Positions 1 to 5,732 of a stretch of 6,032 bases of DNA are shown one piece after another. The position numbers and the translations under genes are program-made. The stretch spans positions 1 through 6,032 of the forward strand of contig WQRM01000098.1 of assembly GCA_009786735.1 (NCBI GenBank), written 5' to 3'. The notes under the pieces are model-generated. The model was not told the DNA's origin and searched no databases. It was given only the letters and a program-made list of their open reading frames with translations. This stretch comes from Oscillospiraceae bacterium. GTDB lineage: Bacteria > Bacillota > Clostridia > Oscillospirales > Acutalibacteraceae. The first letter of the stretch is position 1; every line of letters begins with the position of its first letter.

Positions 1-1
1 G

Positions 2-106
2 CTGCAGGAGATTCTGCACACCCTGCGCGACCGCGACACCGTGCTGGTGAAGGCCAGCCGCGCCGCCAAATTTGAGGAAATCTCACAGGCGATTCAGAAC
101 AGGTGA
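2..106 (+). CDS. murF: MurF-like ligase, C-terminal end only (partial)
   Basis: The frame is open from the window edge to a TGA at 104-106 and gives 34 residues. The segment DTVLVKASRAAKFEEI resembles the end of the C-terminal domain of UDP-N-acetylmuramoyl-tripeptide--D-alanyl-D-alanine ligase, where a GDxVLVKxSRxxxxE pattern is typical. MurF is a cytoplasmic enzyme that adds D-Ala-D-Ala to the UDP-MurNAc-tripeptide, the last soluble step in making the peptidoglycan precursor. The catalytic and ATP-binding parts lie outside the window, so the call rests on this short tail alone. Another Mur ligase is possible but fits less well. The gene is followed by a 230-bp repeat-bearing gap and is probably not part of the downstream ABC cluster. 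Confidence 0.7.
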   Translation: MQEILHTLRDRDTVLVKASRAAKFEEISQAIQNR

Positions 107-160
107 TTTCGATGAGACTGGAACAGGACACAGCGAAGCGGCGAAGCCCCACCGAGGTGG

Positions 161-237
161 TGTAGGGGCGGCAATCTGCCGCCCGTGACGCTCTCTCTTG
201 CACGCGTCAGCATGTAGGGACAACCTGTGGTCGTCCG
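161..237 (+). repeat. Intergenic hairpin repeat pair (TGTAGGGG family, copy 1)
   Basis: Two hairpin units lie in tandem. The first starts with TGTAGGGG at 161 and has stem 166-173/177-184 (GGGCGGCA/TGCCGCCC, 3-nt loop). The second starts with TGTAGGGA at 213 and has stem 218-225/229-236 (GGACAACC/GGTCGTCC, one mismatch, loop TGT). The two start octamers are 52 nt apart. They are joined by a linker that ends in GCACGCGTCAGCATGTAGGG (200-219). The same pair, with the same 52-nt spacing, occurs inverted at 4091-4150. The downstream sequence (238-256, CACCAACCCAACC-like) also recurs inverted near 4207-4225. The rest of the 107-336 gap holds a small CCACC/GGTGG hairpin at 149-160, the hairpin at 293-311 and the RBS at 325-333. 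No gene is supported there. Confidence 0.85.
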
Positions 238-292
238 AAAAACACCAACCCAACCACCCAAACCAGAACATGTCTAAACAACCTTATCTTCC

Positions 293-311
293 GGGCGGAT
301 TACCATCCGCC
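293..311 (+). repeat. Short hairpin GGCGGAT/ATCCGCC upstream of the ABC gene
   Basis: A perfect 7-bp stem (294-300 with 305-311) closes a 4-nt TACC loop. It sits 13 nt upstream of the ABC gene's ribosome binding site. Its size and GGGCGRNN arm match the other intergenic hairpins in this window, so it is probably a degenerate member of the same repeat family lacking the TGTAGGGG lead. If it lies within the leader transcript it could affect translation or stability of the ABC mRNA. No poly-T follows, so it is not an intrinsic terminator. Confidence 0.6.
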
Positions 312-324
312 ACCACATCACACC

Positions 325-333
325 GGGGGTGAT
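325..333 (+). promoter_or_regulatory. Ribosome binding site of the ABC exporter gene
   Basis: The string GGGGGTGAT closely matches the anti-Shine-Dalgarno complement (AGGAGGTGAT) and is followed by the ATG at 337. It fixes the start of the exporter. No convincing -35/-10 promoter was found in the preceding gap. Confidence 0.7.
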
Positions 334-336
334 TTT

Positions 337-2643
337 ATGCAAGTGTTAGAGAAAACGCAAGAAGAACAACACACCACACAGCCGGACGAGCTGCTGACGA
401 ATCTGCCGCTGCCCGAGGCACTGGCGCAGTTCGCGCAGCAAGAAGGTCTGTTGCGCCGAGCCTGCTTTGCCGTGGTGGGTGATCTGAACTTAACGGGCAA
501 ATACGGCCAAGGTGCGCTGCTGTTTATGCAAAACGGCTTGTGGGCTTATGATGACGTTGCACGCAGCGAGCCGCAATATTTTGCATACACCGACCTGCAC
601 GACGTAAAGGTGCGGCGGATGTATGGCAATGCGCTGTTTCAAGCGCGGGACGAAACGGGCAAGCGGCTGAACATCCTTAGGTTCACTTACGCCGCTGCCG
701 AGGCCGCCGAGGCCGGTGCGCAGTTTGTGGAAAGCTGCGTGGCGGACGGTTTTTCGCCGGCGCTGATTGACGCGGTGCAGGCAGGCTTTGACCGCCGCCG
801 CGCGTTTTGCATGCGCTGCGGTCGCCAGCTGCGCAAACCCGATGCGCCGTGCCTGAACTGCGAAAACAAAGCGCAGACCTTCGGCAAATTCGGCAAGTAC
901 ATACTGGAGCAAAAAGGGCTGCTGATTTTCTGCCTGGTGCTTTCGGTGATCACCACGGCAATGGCGCTTGTGCCGCCGCTGGTGACCGGGCACATGATTG
1001 ACGTGGTGCTGTACTATGGTCAGCTGGACATGCTGTTGTGGATGGTGGTGTTGCTGCTGGGCGTGCATCTGGTGCAGTTTAGCGTCGGTGCGGTGCGCAG
1101 CTACTTTTTGCGCCGCGCAGGCAGCCGCATGGTGGTGGAACTGCGCAAGGATATCTACGCCAAAACGCAGTTTTTGCCCATGCGATTTTTCGACAAAACC
1201 TCAACCGGGTCCGTCATCAACCGCATTCATGGCGACACCAGCGTGCTGCAGCAGTTCATCCTGCGCATCACCCAAGAGGCCGTGGTGCAGCTGTTTTTGA
1301 TGATTGGGCTGATGGTGATTATGTTTTCGCTCAACTGGCGGCTTGCCGCGGTGAGCCTGCTGCCGGTGCCCTTGGTGGTCATTGGCGGGCGCATCTTTGG
1401 CAAAAAGATTGCCCCGCGCTATCGCAGGCTGTGGCGGCGCGGCAGTGCCATTTTCGCGTTGCTGGCAGACACCGTGCCCGGCGTGCGTGTGATCAAAGCC
1501 TTCACCAACGAAGACCGCGCCATTGACAAGTTCGCGCGCTACAACGAAGAGTGGTACAAAGAAGACATGATTGCCGGCAAAATCGCCAGCATCTTCCCCA
1601 ACGTGATGACCTTTTTGGTCACCTGTGGGTCGCTGGTGATTTGGCTGATCGGCGGGCGCTGGGTGATTGACGGCGCGGGCGCAGAAGGTGCGCTTTCGAT
1701 TGGCATGCTGGTGGTGTTCATCACCTATGCCGGGCAGTTCTACAACCCAGTGAACTTCTTCGCAAACCTCAACGACGGCTATCAAAATGCACTGGCTTCG
1801 GTGGAGAAAATCCTCGACATCCTTGAAGCCGAGCCGGAAAGCGACTTCGGCAAAGGCGACCCCATGCCCGAACGCTTGCAGGGGCGCATTGCGTTTCGCA
1901 ACGTGAATTTCTCGTTCGACCGCTCGAAGAAAACGTTGAGCAACGTCAACCTCGTCATTGAGCCGGGCGACATCGTGGGCATTGTGGGCACCACCGGCAG
2001 CGGCAAAAGCACGCTGATTAACCTCATCATGCGCTACTATGACGACTACGAGGGCGAGATTCTCATCGATGGTCGCGACCTTAAGGAAGTGGACATGGCG
2101 TTTTATCGCTCGCAGATTGGCTATGTGCAGCAAGAGCCGCTGATGTTCCGCGCAAGCATCTTCAACAACATCGCCTACGGTGCGGGCGACGTGCACCCCG
2201 AAAGCGTGTTGTATGCCGCTGAAGTTGCCAACGCCCACGGCTTTATCGCGCAGCTGCCCGATGCCTACGACACCCTGCTGGGCGAGCGCGGCACCGGGCT
2301 TTCCGGCGGCGAAAAGCAGCGCATTAGCATCGCCCGCGCGGTGCTGAAGAACCCCGGCATTCTCATCTTTGACGAAGCCACTGCCGCCGTAGACAGCGAA
2401 ACCGAGCATCTCATTCAAGATGCGATTGAGCGGCTGATTCGCGGGCGCACCACGCTGATGATTGCCCACCGGCTGTCTACGCTGCGCAAGGCGAACAAGA
2501 TTATCGTGGTGGACAAAGGCGAGATCATCGAGTTTGGCAGTCCCGCCGAGCTGCTTGCGCTGCAGGGTAAGTACTACAAGCTTGTGCAGATTCAGTCCAT
2601 GGCGGAAGAGGCCGAGAAACAGCGTGCGGAGGAGAATTTTTAG
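337..2643 (+). CDS. ABC exporter half-transporter with N-terminal zinc ribbon, DUF1854-associated
   Basis: This 768-residue protein is much longer than a usual half-exporter (about 580) because of an N-terminal extension. Residues 20-140 form a soluble domain resembling a PH-like fold. A zinc ribbon follows, with C158, C161, C172 and C175. Residues 190-470 hold about six hydrophobic segments (for example 195-217, 231-250, 315-335, 337-355, 420-440), typical of the type IV exporter membrane domain. The nucleotide-binding domain is complete: Walker A GTTGSGKST (551-559, K557), Q-loop Q599, signature LSGGEKQR (655-662), Walker B ILIFDE (675-680) with catalytic E680, and H711. It should act as a membrane homodimer that uses ATP to export an unknown substrate. 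Related exporters sit beside DUF1854 genes, and some are named cyanophycin-associated in Proteobacteria. No cyanophycin gene is visible here. Here a DUF559 gene separates the pair. Confidence 0.93.
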   Translation: MQVLEKTQEEQHTTQPDELLTNLPLPEALAQFAQQEGLLRRACFAVVGDLNLTGKYGQGALLFMQNGLWAYDDVARSEPQYFAYTDLHDVKVRRMYGNALFQARDETGKRLNILRFTYAAAEAAEAGAQFVESCVADGFSPALIDAVQAGFDRRRAFCMRCGRQLRKPDAPCLNCENKAQTFGKFGKYILEQKGLLIFCLVLSVITTAMALVPPLVTGHMIDVVLYYGQLDMLLWMVVLLLGVHLVQFSVGAVRSYFLRRAGSRMVVELRKDIYAKTQFLPMRFFDKTSTGSVINRIHGDTSVLQQFILRITQEAVVQLFLMIGLMVIMFSLNWRLAAVSLLPVPLVVIGGRIFGKKIAPRYRRLWRRGSAIFALLADTVPGVRVIKAFTNEDRAIDKFARYNEEWYKEDMIAGKIASIFPNVMTFLVTCGSLVIWLIGGRWVIDGAGAEGALSIGMLVVFITYAGQFYNPVNFFANLNDGYQNALASVEKILDILEAEPESDFGKGDPMPERLQGRIAFRNVNFSFDRSKKTLSNVNLVIEPGDIVGIVGTTGSGKSTLINLIMRYYDDYEGEILIDGRDLKEVDMAFYRSQIGYVQQEPLMFRASIFNNIAYGAGDVHPESVLYAAEVANAHGFIAQLPDAYDTLLGERGTGLSGGEKQRISIARAVLKNPGILIFDEATAAVDSETEHLIQDAIERLIRGRTTLMIAHRLSTLRKANKIIVVDKGEIIEFGSPAELLALQGKYYKLVQIQSMAEEAEKQRAEENF

Positions 2644-2655
2644 GGGGATTACACT

Positions 2656-2697
2656 CCCCCCTGTCGCTTCGCGACATCCCCCCTCGCCCGAGGGGGG
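2656..2697 (+). repeat. Left two-hairpin inverted repeat of the DUF559 element
   Basis: After C6 (2656-2661) comes hairpin 1, TGTCGC/GCGACA with a TTC loop (2662-2676). Then comes hairpin 2, CCCCCCTC/GAGGGGGG with a GCCC loop (2678-2697). Both stems are perfect. It begins 12 nt after the ABC stop codon. Hairpin 2 is followed by TCTTGAC rather than a T run, so it is not a canonical terminator. A stem this strong could still act as an mRNA 3' stabiliser or a partial attenuator between the exporter and the downstream genes. Confidence 0.85.
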
Positions 2698-2726
2698 TCT
2701 TGACAAAGAGGATACAGAGGTGAAGC

Positions 2727-3149
2727 ATGTCGCTTGAGTACAATCAAAAACTGATTCCGCGAGCACAAGAGTTGCGTCGCAATATGACACCGCAGGAAAA
2801 GCGGCTCTGGTACGGTTTTTTGCAACGTTATCCTGTGCGGTTTCAGCGTCAGAAAACGATAAATCAATACATTGCGGATTTCTATTGCGCAAAGGCAGGG
2901 CTCGTGATAGAAATTGATGGTGCGCAACATTTCGAGAAGCCTGTGGCGGAGTATGACCAGATTAGAACAAACACTTTGGAGAGCATGGGGCTGACGGTGA
3001 TTCGTTTCACCAACCAAGAGGTGGATGTTGCACTTGCGGCGGTGTGCGAAAAGATTGATGAAGTTGCGCAGAAAAACCTTGATTTTCGTCAGAACCCCCC
3101 TCAGACGAGGGGGGAAAGCACGCGTCAGCGTGCAGGGGGGAGAGAATAA
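2727..3149 (+). CDS. DUF559 / Vsr-like endonuclease-fold protein
   Basis: This 140-residue protein belongs to the DUF559 family, whose members share the PD-(D/E)XK fold of very-short-patch-repair endonucleases. Visible hallmarks are ELRRNMTPQEKRLW (15-28), the YIADFYC core with D51, the E62-x-D64 pair in VIEIDGAQHF, Q67/H68, and RFTNQEV with E98. A nuclease activity is therefore plausible, but the biological target of this family is not established. The ATG at 2727 is preceded by GAGGTGA (2717-2723) at a short spacing. Residues 121-140 are encoded by the right inverted repeat, and the stop lies outside it, so the tail is probably not part of the fold. Codons such as ATA and AGA and a lower GC content set it apart from its neighbours and suggest transfer. 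It does not obviously serve the exporter operon. Confidence 0.88.
   Translation: MSLEYNQKLIPRAQELRRNMTPQEKRLWYGFLQRYPVRFQRQKTINQYIADFYCAKAGLVIEIDGAQHFEKPVAEYDQIRTNTLESMGLTVIRFTNQEVDVALAAVCEKIDEVAQKNLDFRQNPPQTRGESTRQRAGGRE
3095..3140 (+). repeat. Right two-hairpin inverted repeat of the DUF559 element
   Basis: This repeat mirrors the left one. Hairpin CCCCCCTC/GAGGGGGG with an AGAC loop (3095-3114) is followed by AAA, then hairpin GCACGC/GCGTGC with a GTCA loop (3118-3133), A, and G6 (3135-3140). Its segment 3118-3137 matches the linker module of the intergenic repeats at 200-219 with two differences in 20. It lies within the last codons of the DUF559 frame and next to the DUF1854 start. Confidence 0.85.
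3135..3143 (+). promoter_or_regulatory. Ribosome binding site of DUF1854 gene, made from the repeat end
   Basis: GGGGGGAGA precedes the ATG at 3152 by about 8 nt. Its G run (3135-3140) is the terminal G6 of the right inverted repeat. The adjoining GCACGC/GCGTGC stem could hold or expose this site, so the element may set translation of the DUF1854 gene. Confidence 0.55.
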
Positions 3150-3151
3150 CC

Positions 3152-3640
3152 ATGGCAATTCGCTACATCGACGGGCCCGAAGCCCGCATCACCGACCACG
3201 ACGGTCTGCTTGTTGACGTGGAGTTCCACCACGGCGACACCTTCACCGCGCTCGAGCCGCGGCGGCTGTTCCCCACCACGGGGCTGGAGAAATACATCAC
3301 CTTGCTCGACGACGACGGCAAAGAAGTCGCCATTGTGCGCGACATCAACAACCTGCTGCCCGAGTCACGCCAGGTGCTGCAGCGCAGCCTGCAGGAATAC
3401 TATATGATACCCAAGGTTAAGCGACTGGTGAAGATGACCGACAAGTTCAAAATTTGGATGTGGACGGCCGAAACCGACCGCGGCACCTATACCTTTGAGA
3501 TTCGCGACCACAACAACACCGTCAAGCCCTTGTATGACGGCCGCGTGCTGATCAAAGACGCCAACGACAACCGCTATGAAATCCCGGACATCAAGCTGCT
3601 GGACAAACGAAGCCAGCGGATGATTTTGCCGAATCTATAA
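3152..3640 (+). CDS. DUF1854 family protein, ABC exporter partner
   Basis: This 162-residue soluble protein has the DUF1854 pattern: LEPRRLFP (34-41), the YITLLDDDGKEVA segment (48-60), LPESRQVLQRSL (69-80), YYMIPKVKR (83-91), TDRGTYTFEIR (108-118) and DGRVLIKDANDNRYEIPD (129-146). It has no signal peptide or membrane segment, so it should be cytoplasmic. Members of this family are encoded next to ABC exporters like the one at 337-2643, which suggests an accessory or regulatory role for that transporter. The biochemical function is unknown. Its start lies two bases after the DUF559 stop. The darA-like gene starts 12 nt after its own stop, so these two are very likely co-transcribed. Length and sequence look intact. 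Confidence 0.88.
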   Translation: MAIRYIDGPEARITDHDGLLVDVEFHHGDTFTALEPRRLFPTTGLEKYITLLDDDGKEVAIVRDINNLLPESRQVLQRSLQEYYMIPKVKRLVKMTDKFKIWMWTAETDRGTYTFEIRDHNNTVKPLYDGRVLIKDANDNRYEIPDIKLLDKRSQRMILPNL

Positions 3641-3644
3641 GGAG
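3639..3644 (+). promoter_or_regulatory. Ribosome binding site of the darA-like gene
   Basis: AAGGAG overlaps the DUF1854 stop codon (TAA, 3638-3640) and stands 8 nt before the ATG at 3653. The arrangement points to translation from a shared mRNA. Confidence 0.75.
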
Positions 3645-3652
3645 AAACACAG

Positions 3653-3985
3653 ATGAAACTCATTATCGCAATTGTCAACAACGATGACAGCGCCGTGGTG
3701 GCCTCGGCACTGACCCTGGAGAAATTCAGCGTGACCAAGCTTTCCACCAGCGGCGGATTTTTGATGGTGGGCAACACCACGCTGCTCATCGGCGCGGAGG
3801 AAAATGACGTGCCGCGTGTGAAAGAAATCATCAACGAAAACTCGCGCAAACGTGACCACACCGCGCTGACGGTGAGCTCGTTTGGGCGCGGCACAAACAA
3901 GGATGAACTGCCCGAAGATGCCACCGTGCAGGTGGGCGGCGCGATTGTGTTTGTGTTGAGCGTGGACAGCATGGATAAGTACTAG
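3653..3985 (+). CDS. darA: Cyclic-di-AMP receptor, PII-like (DarA/PstA family)
   Basis: This 110-residue protein matches the full length of the DarA/PstA (formerly YaaQ, DUF970) family of trimeric, PII-like cytoplasmic proteins that bind c-di-AMP at subunit interfaces. The N-terminal strand MKLIIAIV and the motif TKLSTSGGFLMVGNTTLLIG (28-47) are diagnostic. T28, G35, F36, N41 and G47 match positions reported to contact c-di-AMP in the family. A GAIVFVLSVD strand (95-104) closes the ferredoxin-like fold. The downstream target of DarA is not settled in the literature. Here it sits 12 nt after the DUF1854 gene, so it may link c-di-AMP levels, which track osmolytes and cell wall state, to the ABC exporter. 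In many Firmicutes the gene sits beside tmk and holB, so this placement is notable. Confidence 0.93.
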   Translation: MKLIIAIVNNDDSAVVASALTLEKFSVTKLSTSGGFLMVGNTTLLIGAEENDVPRVKEIINENSRKRDHTALTVSSFGRGTNKDELPEDATVQVGGAIVFVLSVDSMDKY

Positions 3986-4030
3986 GGCTAAATGAGAAAT
4001 AATAATGCATAATGCAGAAATGGCGGCGCG

Positions 4031-4150
4031 TGTAGGGGTGAACTGTGTTCGCCCGCGAAATTTCATCGACCTTCGGGCGAACACCGTTCGCCCCTACATG
4101 CTGACGCGAGCAAGAGAAATAGTCACGGGCGGCAGATTGCCGCCCCTACA
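4031..4150 (+). repeat. Intergenic hairpin repeat cluster (copy 2, inverted relative to copy 1)
   Basis: TGTAGGGG at 4031 faces CCCCTACA at 4091-4098 across a 68-bp inverted unit. This unit carries GGGTGAAC/GTTCGCCC and GGGCGAAC/GTTCGCCC hairpins. A second reversed octamer ends the hairpin GGGCGGCA/TGCCGCCC (4127-4145) at 4143-4150. The two reversed octamers are 52 nt apart, the same spacing as at 161 and 213. The linker between them is the inverted counterpart of 184-212, including the module at 4092-4111 (one difference from 200-219). There is no protein-coding evidence. A + strand frame starting at 4005 and running through these repeats is an artefact. Confidence 0.85.
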
Positions 4151-4175
4151 CGCGGGGGCGTGGGTTGACACACAC

Positions 4176-4202
4176 GCCATAAAAAAGACATGGCTGTTTT
4201 TT
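4176..4202 (+). terminator. Weak intrinsic terminator candidate after the ABC-darA cluster
   Basis: A short stem GCCAT/ATGGC (4176-4180 with 4190-4194) with a 9-nt A-rich loop is followed by TG and six T residues (4197-4202). The T run is suggestive, but the stem is only 5 bp, and it lies almost 200 nt after the darA stop, inside repeat sequence. It is offered only as the best terminator-like element in this gap. Confidence 0.22.
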
Positions 4203-4206
4203 AGAC

Positions 4207-4338
4207 TTGGGTGGGTGGTGTTTTCGGACGACCATAGGTCGTCCCTACGAGCATGCGACCCGAGGTCGTGGGGGGGTTCGCTACGTGCGGCAAGGGCCTT
4301 TGGCCCAACGGCTCGTAGGGGCGAGCTTTGCTCGTCCG
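4207..4338 (+). repeat. Intergenic hairpin repeat cluster (copy 3)
   Basis: Several small hairpins are packed together: GGACGACC/GGTCGTCC with an ATA loop (4226-4244), followed by CCCTACG; GCGACC/GGTCGT (4255-4269, one G-T pair); GGGCC/GGCCC (4294-4306); and, after CGTAGGGG (4314-4321), GGGCGAGC/GCTCGTCC with a TTT loop (4319-4337). The left flank GGGTGGGTGGTGTTTTC is the inverted relative of the sequence at 237-256. All fit the dispersed repeat family but with different arms. The remaining sequence up to 4385 is AT-rich leader of the PHP gene. Confidence 0.75.
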
Positions 4339-4385
4339 AAATGCCGAATATCAATACAAAATCAAAAAGAGTCAAAGACATACAC

Positions 4386-4391
4386 AAGGAG
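4386..4391 (+). promoter_or_regulatory. Ribosome binding site that decides the PHP gene start
   Basis: AAGGAG lies 8 nt before the ATG at 4400, in the same string (AAGGAGAAAC) that precedes the darA-like gene. An in-frame ATG at 4328 has no ribosome binding site and begins inside a hairpin repeat (4319-4337), so the later start is preferred. Confidence 0.85.
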
Positions 4392-4399
4392 AAACCCAT

Positions 4400-5722
4400 A
4401 TGCATACCAACAATTTGCAGTTGCGCTACGCCAACGAAGTGCACAACTATGACGTGTATCCCAAGGTGGTGCAGGCGGGCAAAACCAGCGCCATCACCAT
4501 TGCGCCGCGTGGACACCACGCCGCGTTCACGCACGAGAGCTACCGCTTGAGCATTCATCCGTGGGATGAGGGCTCGCGTTGGCAATACCCGGACTACGAC
4601 AACGACTTCATGTTTGAGGCGACGCCCGATGCGGATGGCTGCATTCGGTTTTCGTTCGAGTTCTTCGGCTGCCAGCAGTTTTACATTCGCTTGGCGGACG
4701 ACAAAAACCGGCTGCAGCTGAGCGTGTTTTGCGTGGAAGATGATCTGGTGGGGCGCTATCCGTTGCGCGGCGACCTGCACCTGCACACGAACTACAGCGA
4801 TGGGCGGCAAGCGCCAGCAATCGTGGCGGCGAACTACCGCAAAACCGGCTATGACTTCCTCGCCATCACCGACCACCACCGCTATGCGCCGTCGCTCGAA
4901 GCGATTGAAGTGTACAAAGACGTGCCCATTGAGCTGTGCTTGGTGCCCGGCGAAGAAGTGCATCCGCCGCAGGACGAAACGCACAAAAGCGACCTGCACA
5001 TCATCCACTTTGGCGGCGCGTATAGCATCAACGACATGATGGAAGATGCAGACGAGCACTATGCCCGCGTGGAAGCGTACATGGACGAAATTGAGATTCC
5101 GGCGTGCTTTGTGGGCTCGGAGCGCTACTACTTTGCCAGCTGCCACTGGGCGTTCAGCGAGATTCGCCGAGCGGGCGGGCTGGGCGTGTTCTGCCACCCA
5201 TACTGGATTTCGGACGTGCTGCAGATTCCGCCGAGGCTGACGAACAAGCTGATGGAGCATCTGCCGTTTGATGCCTTTGAGGTGCTGGGCGGCGAGAGCT
5301 ATGAGGAGCAAAACAACTTCCAAACCGTGCAGTATTATGAGCACCGCGCCCAGGGGCTGCGCTATGGCATTGTGGGCAGCACGGACAGCCACAACAGCAT
5401 CAACAGCCGCGACTCGCACGTGTGCCACACGCTTGTGTTTGCGCCGCAAAACGAACGTGAGTCGATCATCAATGCCATTCGCGAGTGCTACAGCGTGGCG
5501 GTGGATACCCAAGACGAAATGCCGCGCATTGTGGGCGATTTGCGGCTGGTGCGCTATGGCTGCTTTTTGCTCAAAGAGTTCTTCCCGCCGCACGACGAAC
5601 TGTGCTTCGAGGAGGGACGCGCGATGCATGACTACGCATGCGGCGTGCCCGGCGCGAAGGAAACACTGGAGTTCATCAGCGGGCGCATGCAGGCGCAACG
5701 AGAGAAGTATTTTGGGTGGTGA
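4400..5722 (+). CDS. PHP-domain metal-dependent phosphoesterase with N-terminal beta-rich domain
   Basis: This 440-residue protein has a PHP domain from about 123 to 350. Metal-binding motifs are DLHLHT (H127, H129), SDG (133-135, D134), AITDHH (D158, H159), GEEV (E185), DLHIIH (H200, H203), FCHPYW (H266) and STDSH (D329, H331). These match a complete trinuclear-type metal site, so it is probably an active hydrolase acting on a phosphate ester or nucleotide. The substrate cannot be told from sequence. Residues 1-120 look beta-rich and may form an immunoglobulin-like or carbohydrate-binding-like domain. No signal peptide or membrane helix is seen, so it is likely cytoplasmic. It stands alone between two repeat clusters, 414 bp after darA, and is probably its own transcription unit. 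The C-terminus (about 375-440) has no recognisable motif. Confidence 0.9.
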   Translation: MHTNNLQLRYANEVHNYDVYPKVVQAGKTSAITIAPRGHHAAFTHESYRLSIHPWDEGSRWQYPDYDNDFMFEATPDADGCIRFSFEFFGCQQFYIRLADDKNRLQLSVFCVEDDLVGRYPLRGDLHLHTNYSDGRQAPAIVAANYRKTGYDFLAITDHHRYAPSLEAIEVYKDVPIELCLVPGEEVHPPQDETHKSDLHIIHFGGAYSINDMMEDADEHYARVEAYMDEIEIPACFVGSERYYFASCHWAFSEIRRAGGLGVFCHPYWISDVLQIPPRLTNKLMEHLPFDAFEVLGGESYEEQNNFQTVQYYEHRAQGLRYGIVGSTDSHNSINSRDSHVCHTLVFAPQNERESIINAIRECYSVAVDTQDEMPRIVGDLRLVRYGCFLLKEFFPPHDELCFEEGRAMHDYACGVPGAKETLEFISGRMQAQREKYFGW

Positions 5723-5732
5723 ATGAGATTTT

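Larger units (their letters stand above)
2656..3140 (+). mobile_element. Candidate DUF559 element bounded by mirror-image two-hairpin inverted repeats
   Basis: The 485-bp unit reads C6, hairpin, hairpin, gene, hairpin, hairpin, G6. Both inner hairpins have the identical stem CCCCCCTC/GAGGGGGG with a 4-nt loop (GCCC on the left, AGAC on the right). The outer hairpins have 6-bp stems of different sequence. Inside the inner hairpins, TCTTGACAAA on the left mirrors TTCTGACGAAA (read on the minus strand) on the right. The enclosed gene has a Vsr-like endonuclease fold and looks less GC-rich than its neighbours. The unit interrupts an ABC exporter/DUF1854 pair that is normally adjacent. I see no clear target-site duplication and no recognisable transposase, so mobility is inference. 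It could instead be a gene captured between two independent repeats. Confidence 0.55.

Noticed and set aside
2678..2704. Left element hairpin as an intrinsic terminator of the ABC gene
   Set aside because: The 8-bp GC stem is strong, but TCTTGAC follows instead of a T run, and the downstream genes lack an evident promoter of their own.
1201..2892. Long open frame of 563 codons on the minus strand
   Set aside because: It lies antisense to the ABC exporter, whose motifs are complete. Its predicted protein is rich in His, Gln and Arg with no recognisable domain, as expected for the reverse frame of a GC-rich gene.
4165..4193. TTGACA at 4165-4170 as a -35 box
   Set aside because: The sequence 16-18 nt downstream (around ACATGG) does not resemble TATAAT, and the site is more than 200 nt from the PHP start.
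4031..4338. Possible CRISPR array
   Set aside because: Repeats are palindromic, differ in sequence and orientation, and have no regular spacers. No cas gene is present.
4327..4354. Promoter for the PHP gene from TTTGCT (4327) and TATCAA (4349)
   Set aside because: The spacing is 16 nt, but both boxes are poor matches and the -35 lies in the loop and arm of a repeat hairpin. It is possible but not supportable from sequence alone.
4328..4399. N-terminal extension of the PHP protein by 24 residues
   Set aside because: The upstream ATG lies in a hairpin repeat without a Shine-Dalgarno sequence, while AAGGAG is well placed for the ATG at 4400.
4005..4550. Plus-strand open frame of 181 codons between darA and the PHP gene
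   Set aside because: It translates the hairpin repeats and then runs out of frame into the PHP gene. It has no ribosome binding site, and its resemblance to a minus-strand frame at 83-271 comes from the shared repeat.
4094..5698. Long open frame of 534 codons on the minus strand
   Set aside because: It is antisense to the PHP gene and runs on through the hairpin repeats. It shows the same shadow-frame composition and no family motif.
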